Translations under genes and position numbers: made by a program | Shown: positions 6,147 through 10,736 of the stretch, one piece after another | Position numbering within the stretch: the first letter of the stretch is position 1 | How the letters are laid out: each line of letters opens with the position of its first letter | Notes under the pieces: generated by a model | What the model was told of the DNA's origin: nothing | The model's input: the letters and a program-made list of their open reading frames with translations, nothing else | Databases searched by the model: none | Assembly: GCA_017510305.1 (NCBI GenBank) | Contig: JAFWNO010000058.1 | Location: forward strand, 1-10,736 | Source of the DNA: Candidatus Saccharimonadota bacterium | GTDB taxonomy: Bacteria > Patescibacteriota > Saccharimonadia > Saccharimonadales > Saccharimonadaceae | DNA: 10,736 nt | Reading direction: 5' to 3'

Positions 6147-6828
6147 CTTCAGGTGTCATCCGCCCCTGTCGTTGCTTTGTCTCTCTCAATCCTAAAATCT
6201 CACAAACTCGCACCATTACCCTCGCAAAATCATCTACCACCGCTACATTTGGCCCGTATATCTTTTTCAAAATCGGCGCCAAATCCGCAAAGCCAGTGGA
6301 ATATAATAGTATCGTTCCTACATTTATCCTAGCATATATGCCAAGCGATTTGCGCAGCGACATCTCCGTCATTTCGCCATCATCTACCTTCCTAATCCAA
6401 TCCGAGCAATTTGGCGTCACGATCGTCAATTCCGACATTTTCTTTAATTCCCTCTCATAACTAATCGACTCCGCCACCACCCCAGTTGCTAACGTCATCA
6501 CCGCTCCCGCGTTCCACCTATCAGCCACATAATCACTCAGATTCATCTCAAACCCCACAAAATGCTGATTCGGATATTTCCATCTCAAATAAGGCAGCGC
6601 CGCCACCGTCACCGCGAAACTCGCCAGCACTATTACATCCACCTCACCAATATATGGCTTAAGTGCATTATCAGTCATCACACAAATATCCGTCCGCCCC
6701 TTTTCACTATATGGCGCATTTCGCCAATCAATCACCCTTGTCACCTCTACCACCGGCACCTTTTCCTCCAGATAATCCGCAAACATTTCCCCGCCCCACC
6801 CGCTATCAAACACTACTACTTTTAGCAT
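6106..6828 (-). CDS. Glutamate-racemase-like protein lacking both catalytic cysteines
   Basis: The 240-aa frame follows the MurI (Asp/Glu racemase) plan. It has FDSGWGG (7-13, compare FDSGvGG), NAPYSEKG (37-44, compare 'PYG.ks'), VDVIVLASFAVTVAALPYLR (63-82, compare 'D.iviACNTasa.al..lr'), VGFE, ATGVVAES (114-121), TPNCSDWI, and LLYSTGFADL (174-183, compare 'LLGCTHyplL'). MurI makes D-glutamate for peptidoglycan with two cysteines as acid-base pair. Here both aligned positions are serine (S70, S177), and the ACNT and GCTH boxes are otherwise altered. So normal racemase activity is unlikely, although the frame is intact and the fold motifs are kept. It may be a divergent family member with another substrate or a non-catalytic role. 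The start has GGAAG 9 nt upstream. It overlaps priA convergently. Confidence 0.78.
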   Translation of the reverse strand: MLKVVVFDSGWGGEMFADYLEEKVPVVEVTRVIDWRNAPYSEKGRTDICVMTDNALKPYIGEVDVIVLASFAVTVAALPYLRWKYPNQHFVGFEMNLSDYVADRWNAGAVMTLATGVVAESISYERELKKMSELTIVTPNCSDWIRKVDDGEMTEMSLRKSLGIYARINVGTILLYSTGFADLAPILKKIYGPNVAVVDDFARVMVRVCEILGLRETKQRQGRMTPEVRARMVGLVEHAY

Positions 6829-6963
6829 TTACTTTCTTCCTTTTTAATCTATTCCCTTCAGCATACCATACCAGAAGCCAGAAATTCTGCTCGTTCTCTT
6901 TTTTGTGCACGCACACTTCGCATAGGGCAGCCAAAATGGCCAAAATATGCTATAATAAAGATA
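6829..6963. promoter_or_regulatory. Divergent intergenic region, racemase-like gene / def
   Basis: On the + side TGCTATAAT (6948-6956) is the extended -10 of def, followed by 7 nt and its ATG, so def is probably leaderless. Just upstream is a 9-nt tandem repeat, GCCAAAATG then GCCAAAATA (6930-6947). On the - side TGGTATGCT (6860-6868) is a weak extended -10 candidate that would give the racemase-like gene a leader of about 25 nt with AGGAAG. No convincing -35 is seen for either, and no RNA gene. Confidence 0.55.
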
Positions 6964-7548
6964 ATGAAAAAGATTATCACCACTCCAGATCCTCGCCTCC
7001 GCGAGAAATCCAAAAAGGTAAATCATATCACCGACGAAACCAAAAAAATCATCAAAGATATGGTAGACCTTTCTCTTGATTGGGAAAAAGAACATCCGCA
7101 CGAGCTTTCCGCCGCTATGGCCGCCCCCCAGATGGGCGTCAATCAGCGCATCATCATTATCCGCGACAATCTCGACGATAAAAACGACCAATCTTTCACC
7201 GCCCTTATAGACCCAGAAGTCATCAAGACAGACGGCAAGATTATCGAAGATTATGAAGGTTGCCTCTCCGTTCCAGATGGCATCTATGGCCTAGTTCCCC
7301 GCCCTGAAAAAGCCCGCATCAAGGCCAAATTAGTAGACGGCAGCGAAGTCCGCATCAAAACTAAAGGCCAGCTCACCCGTACTCTTCTCCACGAAATCGA
7401 CCACCTCGACGGCATCCTCTTTATCGACCACATCAAAGATAAAAAAGATGCTTTCTTCCACCTCCGTGAAGACAACGGCGAGCTAGAACCCCTAGATTAC
7501 GATACTAAAATTAAAAATAACAAAGAACTATTTCCCGATGAAGACTAA
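6964..7548 (+). CDS. def: Peptide deformylase
   Basis: Peptide deformylase removes the formyl group from N-terminal formyl-methionine of new proteins, using a metal (usually Fe) in the cytosol. All three family motifs are present in order: AAPQ at residues 53-56, EGCLS (98-102, cysteine metal ligand) and HEIDH (143-147, two histidine ligands and the catalytic glutamate), followed by LDGILFIDHI. Motif I is atypical: the usual GxGLAAPQ reads SAAMAAPQ, so both glycines are replaced. At 194 aa it is slightly long, with a charged C-terminal extension of about 30 residues after the core. There is no Shine-Dalgarno sequence, and an extended -10 lies 7 nt before the ATG. It overlaps fmt by 11 nt, the classic def-fmt pairing. 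Confidence 0.96.
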   Translation: MKKIITTPDPRLREKSKKVNHITDETKKIIKDMVDLSLDWEKEHPHELSAAMAAPQMGVNQRIIIIRDNLDDKNDQSFTALIDPEVIKTDGKIIEDYEGCLSVPDGIYGLVPRPEKARIKAKLVDGSEVRIKTKGQLTRTLLHEIDHLDGILFIDHIKDKKDAFFHLREDNGELEPLDYDTKIKNNKELFPDED

Positions 7549-8317
7549 AGATATCATCTTTCTCGGCAATGGCCCGCTCGCAAGTGCCACGCTTGACGTA
7601 TTGAGTAAAAATTTTAATATCCTTGTTCACGCGCGCACTCAGGATGATTTAGAAGCTGTTAAAAAAGTTAAATCCGAGCACCCCGACGCTCCAGCCGTCC
7701 TTGCCAGCTTTGGCGTAATCATCAAAAAAGACCTCCTAGGCCTCTTTGAAAGCACCGGTGGCATTATCAATATCCACCCCTCGCTTCTCCCTAAATATCG
7801 CGGCCCCAGCCCCATCGAATCTGCCATCTTAAACGGCGACAAAAATTTTGGCGTTAGCATTATGAAACTCGCCCAAAAAATGGATGCCGGCCCAATTTAC
7901 TATCAAGCTTCCCTAAACGGCGAGCACCTCACCAAAGCAGAACTATATACTCAGCTCGCCCATCTCGGCGCCGATTGGCTCGTAAATAATTTATTCAATC
8001 TCCCAACGCCAGCCAGCCAAAATGACGACGATGCCACCTACTGCGAAAAATTAGACCGTACCATGTCCCCACTAGACCCTAAAAAGCCGGCTACTCGCCT
8101 TCTTAACGAAATCAAGGCTTTCGCCGGCTGGCCCAAAAGCACCTATACTTTTTACAACAAAGAATGCATCATCCACTCTGCCCATATCTCCGACACCGCC
8201 GAAATCCCTCTCAATATTAAATGCTCCGATGGTAAATACCTCATCATCGACGAGCTCCAGCCCGCCGGCAAAAAACGCATGGATGCCAAATCTTTCCTTA
8301 ATGGGTATGCAAGATAA
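7538..8317 (+). CDS. fmt: Methionyl-tRNA formyltransferase (short form)
   Basis: Fmt transfers a formyl group from 10-formyl-tetrahydrofolate to Met-tRNA(fMet) before initiation. The catalytic core is clear: IINIHPSLLPKYRGPSP (76-92) with N78 and H80, NGDKNFGVSIMKL (99-111) and MDAGPI (115-120) with D116. Together these are the Asn-His-Asp triad of formyltransferase domains. The N-terminal Rossmann part (IIFLGNGPLASATLDVL) is compressed, and the C-terminal domain is short: 259 aa in total against about 310 in most bacteria. The C-terminal LLNEIKAFAGWPKSTYTFYN matches the Fmt beta-barrel domain ('iR.l.pwPga.t.~~~'), which favours Fmt over GART or ArnA. Translation is probably coupled to def through the overlap ATGAAGACTAA, since no Shine-Dalgarno site is seen. 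It ends directly against the stop of the next, convergent gene. Confidence 0.92.
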   Translation: MKTKDIIFLGNGPLASATLDVLSKNFNILVHARTQDDLEAVKKVKSEHPDAPAVLASFGVIIKKDLLGLFESTGGIINIHPSLLPKYRGPSPIESAILNGDKNFGVSIMKLAQKMDAGPIYYQASLNGEHLTKAELYTQLAHLGADWLVNNLFNLPTPASQNDDDATYCEKLDRTMSPLDPKKPATRLLNEIKAFAGWPKSTYTFYNKECIIHSAHISDTAEIPLNIKCSDGKYLIIDELQPAGKKRMDAKSFLNGYAR

Positions 8318-8623
8318 TTAAACCGCCGCTCTTTCTAAAATCTCATCCCTGCGCAACATAATCTCGCTAGTCAATTTCTCTAACTCATCCTTGGCAATTT
8401 CTTTATAATCAGGCCTCTCCTGCCTAATCCACTGCTGCACCGCAGCCGTATCGCCACTTTTCGCTAGCTCATCAAATTCTAATAACTTCGCATCACTCAT
8501 CCCCTCGCTCATCCGATGCCCCACCCGCATCTCAAGCTCACTCTGAAGTGAGTCCAAAAAACCTTTTTTATCAGGCAGATCTAGAAGGCCCACCTTCTCT
8601 AAATAATCTTCATCAAACTGCAT
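8318..8623 (-). CDS. DUF5663-like small protein
   Basis: This 101-aa acidic helical protein has no known function. Its pattern of FDEDYLEKVGL, then LPDKKGFLDSLQSELEMRVGHRMSEGMSDAKLLEFDELA, then AVQQWIRQERPDYKEIAKDELEKL resembles DUF5663 proteins that I recall from Saccharibacteria and other CPR genomes. That match is from memory and should be confirmed with a profile search. No signal peptide, membrane segment or catalytic motif is visible. The ATG at 8623 is 8 nt after an extended -10 with no Shine-Dalgarno site. The gene is downstream of infB on the same strand, 14 nt from its stop, so it may be expressed both from its own promoter and by read-through. It ends flush against fmt. Confidence 0.8.
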   Translation of the reverse strand: MQFDEDYLEKVGLLDLPDKKGFLDSLQSELEMRVGHRMSEGMSDAKLLEFDELAKSGDTAAVQQWIRQERPDYKEIAKDELEKLTSEIMLRRDEILERAAV

Positions 8624-8631
8624 ATACTTAT

Positions 8632-8640
8632 ATTATATCA
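8632..8640 (-). promoter_or_regulatory. Extended -10 promoter of DUF5663-like gene, built on the infB stop codon
   Basis: On the - strand TGATATAAT is followed by 8 nt and then the ATG at 8623, so any leader would be 1-2 nt. The TGA of the extended -10 element is exactly the infB stop codon (8638-8640). No -35 is seen at normal spacing. Confidence 0.6.
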
Positions 8641-10410
8641 CAGTTTTCGTTTAACAAGCTCACGAGTAAAGAACTTTATTCTATCATCAACTTCCATCAC
8701 AATTTTATGCTCGGTAGATAAAGCCAGCCCGCCAAGCTCTCCTTCCACTAGCTCCGGCACATCCATCTTCTCCTTCTGTACGCTATCTACCTTCACTTCA
8801 CCAATCTGCTCCTTGCCACGCATCACTCGCCCCAGCATCCCTACAGCAACCTTCCCGCGCAGCATCTCGCCACCGGCAATAATCGACGTCCTCTCCGTTC
8901 TAAATACCCCCTTCACCTTCATTTCACCCATCTCCGTTTCCACCACTTCAGCATCCAGCAAATCTTCCATCGAAGCCTTTGCATTTTCCAAAAGTTCATA
9001 AATCACTCTGTAGCACCGAATCGCCACTCCATCTCTCTCTGCCATTTTTGCAATATTTGTCGGCACCGACACGTTAAATCCATAAATTACCGTATTATCC
9101 CCCGCGGCCATATAAACATCATTCTCCGTCACATCGCCTACGCCCGTCGCCACGATATTTAAGGTAATTTCACCTTTAGTATCAATCATCTTCAAGCTAT
9201 CCACCACTGACGTCACCGAGCCTAGCACATCCCCTTTCACAATCACATTAAACACCTTGGAATTGTCCGCCGTATTCATCATCCGCAGAAGATCTGTCGA
9301 AGTTACATTTGCCGAGGCCGCCTCATCTGCCACTTCCTGCGCATTAAGAAGTGCTTGCTTTCTAGCTATCTTCTCGTTCTCTACCTCTACAAATTGGTCA
9401 CCAAAATTCGGCAAATCCTTAAAGCCCGTAACCGTCACCGGTGTAGATGGCGTCGCCTTCCCCTTTGGCGAGCCTTTAAAGTCAAGCATCGTCCGTACTT
9501 TACCATAAGCCGAACCCGCCACTACAAATTCGCCCACCTTCAACTCACCCCCTGTCACCAAAAGATTCACCACCGAGCCTTTTCCCGTTTCCATATGGCT
9601 TTCAATCACTAGCCCCTCTGCCGGGATATCTATATCCGCCTTCAATTCCTCTAAGTCGGCCGTAAGAAGTATCATATCAAGCAATTTATCCAGATTATCG
9701 CCTCGCCTTGCCGAAATTGGCACCATCGTAATATCACCGCCCCACTCCTCTGCCTGCAAGCCATGCTGCGCTAAATCTGCCATCGTCCTTGCCACATCTG
9801 CACCCTCACGGTCTATCTTATTAATTGCTACGATAATCTTCGCATTTGCACTCTGTGCGAATTTAATTGCCTCCACCGTCTGCGGCTTTACACCATCATC
9901 CGCCGCCACCACAATCACCACGATATCCGTTAGCATCGCACCGTGCTGGCGAATCGCCGCAAAAGCCTCATGTCCAGGCGTGTCTAGGAAGGTAATCAAC
10001 CTACCATCGTGCTCCAGTTGATAAGCTGAAATATGCTGCGTAATCCCCCCAGCTTCATCATCTACCGTCTTTTTATTGAGTAGTGTATCAAGCAAAGTCG
10101 TCTTGCCATGGTCTACATGCCCCATCACTGCCACCACCGGCGGCCTTAGCACTGCTTTCTCCGACAATTCCCTGCGATTTCTCGCCGTCTGCGTAGAGGT
10201 ATTTTTCTTCTCTAATCTCACCCCCTCAATCCCCAGCTCTTCAATGATCAGCGATGCCGTATCAAAGTCTAGCCGCTGGTTAATCGTTGCCACAATCCCC
10301 TGCTTAAAAAGCTCCCCAATTAGTGAAGTCACCGAAAGCCCCAAAGAATTGGCCAATTCGTCCACTGTAATTGACCCAGCAATCTGTATTACTTTCTCTT
10401 GATCATCCAT
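8638..10410 (-). CDS. infB: Translation initiation factor IF-2
   Basis: IF-2 is the GTPase that brings formyl-Met-tRNA to the small ribosomal subunit and promotes subunit joining. The 590-aa protein starts with a single IF2-N-type domain (ITVDELANSLGLSVTSLIGELFKQGI, 14-39). The G domain follows: GHVDHGKT (97-104, G1), AGGITQ (120-125, G2), DTPGHE (143-148, G3), NKID (197-200, G4) and ISARRG (G5, about 232-237). Domains II to IV then complete the factor, ending near LSTEHKIVMEVDDRIKFFTRE. It is much shorter than the E. coli form (890 aa) because the long N-terminal region is missing, as in many small genomes. The ATG at 10410 has AAAGGAG 5 nt upstream. Its promoter is at 10472-10500, and a palindrome adjoins the Shine-Dalgarno site. 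The stop is TGA. Confidence 0.98.
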   Translation of the reverse strand: MDDQEKVIQIAGSITVDELANSLGLSVTSLIGELFKQGIVATINQRLDFDTASLIIEELGIEGVRLEKKNTSTQTARNRRELSEKAVLRPPVVAVMGHVDHGKTTLLDTLLNKKTVDDEAGGITQHISAYQLEHDGRLITFLDTPGHEAFAAIRQHGAMLTDIVVIVVAADDGVKPQTVEAIKFAQSANAKIIVAINKIDREGADVARTMADLAQHGLQAEEWGGDITMVPISARRGDNLDKLLDMILLTADLEELKADIDIPAEGLVIESHMETGKGSVVNLLVTGGELKVGEFVVAGSAYGKVRTMLDFKGSPKGKATPSTPVTVTGFKDLPNFGDQFVEVENEKIARKQALLNAQEVADEAASANVTSTDLLRMMNTADNSKVFNVIVKGDVLGSVTSVVDSLKMIDTKGEITLNIVATGVGDVTENDVYMAAGDNTVIYGFNVSVPTNIAKMAERDGVAIRCYRVIYELLENAKASMEDLLDAEVVETEMGEMKVKGVFRTERTSIIAGGEMLRGKVAVGMLGRVMRGKEQIGEVKVDSVQKEKMDVPELVEGELGGLALSTEHKIVMEVDDRIKFFTRELVKRKL

Positions 10411-10423
10411 CAGAGCTCCTTTC

Positions 10424-10438
10424 TGCCTAGTCTAGGCA
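10424..10438. promoter_or_regulatory. 15-nt perfect palindrome in the infB leader
   Basis: TGCCTAGTCTAGGCA has 7-nt arms around a single central base and lies 3 nt upstream of the AGGAG ribosome binding site of infB, within its predicted leader of about 55 nt. It could be a protein-binding operator. As RNA it would form only a 5-bp stem with a 5-nt loop, which could still affect access to the ribosome binding site. Confidence 0.4.
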
Positions 10439-10471
10439 CCTACTTACGCAAAAATATATAAACCTATCTTT

Positions 10472-10500
10472 ATTTTATCACAATTTCTAAGATTTTCCAA
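10472..10500 (-). promoter_or_regulatory. Sigma-70-type promoter of infB
   Basis: On the - strand TTGGAA (10495-10500) and TAAAAT (10472-10477) are 17 nt apart, with TGA before the -10. The predicted start is near 10465, leaving a leader of about 55 nt with a clear Shine-Dalgarno site. It lies just downstream of the preceding gene's terminator, so infB appears to be independently transcribed rather than part of a nusA-infB operon. Confidence 0.65.
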
Positions 10501-10514
10501 GTTTCCTACCCATT

Positions 10515-10538
10515 AAAAACGGGGCAAATTTGCCCCGT
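10515..10538 (-). terminator. Rho-independent terminator of the right-edge gene
   Basis: ACGGGGCAAATTTGCCCCGT (10519-10538) is a perfect 20-nt palindrome: a 7-bp GC-rich stem with a 6-nt loop (the loop ends can also pair). On the - strand it is followed by TTTT, and it lies 11 nt past the stop of the right-edge gene. On the + strand no T-tract follows, so it is directional. Confidence 0.9.
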
Positions 10539-10549
10539 AATCTCGAGCT

Positions 10550-10736
10550 TTAAGTAAAATCCCAAAACTCAGCCGCTATTCGTTTTTGGTCAAGTTTCTT
10601 TCTTAAAGTTTCAATGTAAATCATCATACTCGCATCATCCATTTCCGCGTCATCCGCATCACTGGTAATATATCTTGTTGTCACTACTAACATATCCCTA
10701 GCATACCCGATATATTCTTGGCTAGATGCCAACTTC
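10550..10736 (-). CDS. C-terminal end of an unidentified protein (cut by window edge)
   Basis: An open frame runs from the right edge to the TAA at 10550 and gives about 62 residues. The segment is acidic in the middle (TSDADDAEMDDASM), flanked by helical stretches (YIGYARDMLVVTTRYI and MMIYIETLRKKLDQKR), and ends EFWDFT. No start codon with a ribosome binding site is visible, and the frame is still open at 10735. A TTG at 10732 is the only in-window candidate start near the edge, so this is most likely the tail of a longer protein. The strong terminator just downstream supports a real, expressed gene. I do not recognise the family. Confidence 0.6.
   Translation of the reverse strand, partial: KLASSQEYIGYARDMLVVTTRYITSDADDAEMDDASMMIYIETLRKKLDQKRIAAEFWDFT

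Noticed and set aside
6663-7079. A 138-codon + strand frame across the racemase-like gene start and def
   Set aside because: It is antisense to the racemase-like gene and out of frame with def, has low-complexity Pro/His/Ser-rich composition, and has no ribosome binding site. It is a by-product of C-rich + strand sequence.
1-10736. CRISPR array, tRNA/rRNA genes, insertion sequence or riboswitch
   Set aside because: No regularly spaced repeats, transposase motifs, tRNA-like cloverleaf or CCA-ended segments were seen. The intergenic gaps are all under about 190 nt and are accounted for by promoters and terminators.

Overview
The window looks like a piece of a small, streamlined bacterial chromosome. 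It most likely belongs to the Candidate Phyla Radiation, with Saccharibacteria (TM7) the best guess. Signs pointing that way are short versions of housekeeping proteins (IF-2 of 590 aa, PriA of 651 aa, Fmt of 259 aa), a FemAB-type protein, a small DUF5663-like protein, and tight gene packing with abutting or overlapping convergent ends. UGA is used as an ordinary stop, which argues against the UGA-recoding Gracilibacteria and Absconditabacteria. The genus cannot be fixed from the sequence alone. The + strand is strongly C-rich over G whichever strand carries the gene, as expected if the - strand is the leading strand here.

Left to right: (1) a - strand unit with the N-terminal 294 codons of RecJ, preceded by a 98-aa winged-helix protein with a clear promoter. 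(2) A - strand FemAB-like aminoacyltransferase. (3) A + strand toxin-antitoxin pair, an AbrB-type antitoxin followed by a PIN-domain toxin. Its promoter region carries two similar AT-rich inverted repeats and is shared with the divergent femAB promoter. (4) A - strand 233-aa protein that I do not recognise, with its own consensus promoter, a leader of about 110 nt, a palindrome near its ribosome binding site and a good terminator. (5) priA on the + strand, overlapping by 41 nt with a convergent glutamate-racemase-like gene. That protein has lost both catalytic cysteines. (6) A def-fmt operon on the + strand. (7) A DUF5663-like small gene and infB on the - strand. (8) The 3' end of an unidentified - strand gene, ended by a perfect hairpin terminator.

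Translation initiation is the clearest functional theme. fmt (formylation of initiator tRNA), def (removal of formyl groups) and infB (IF-2) all lie within about 3.5 kb. Four genes here (femAB-like, priA, def, DUF5663-like) have no Shine-Dalgarno sequence and instead start 6 to 8 nt after an extended -10 element TGNTATAAT, so their mRNAs are probably leaderless. Other genes (HTH, recJ, the antitoxin, the 233-aa gene, infB) have ordinary Shine-Dalgarno sites, so two start modes appear to coexist.

I see no CRISPR array, insertion sequence, tRNA or rRNA. The least understood items are the 233-aa gene with its palindrome, the Cys-less racemase-like protein, and the paired inverted repeats at the toxin-antitoxin promoter.
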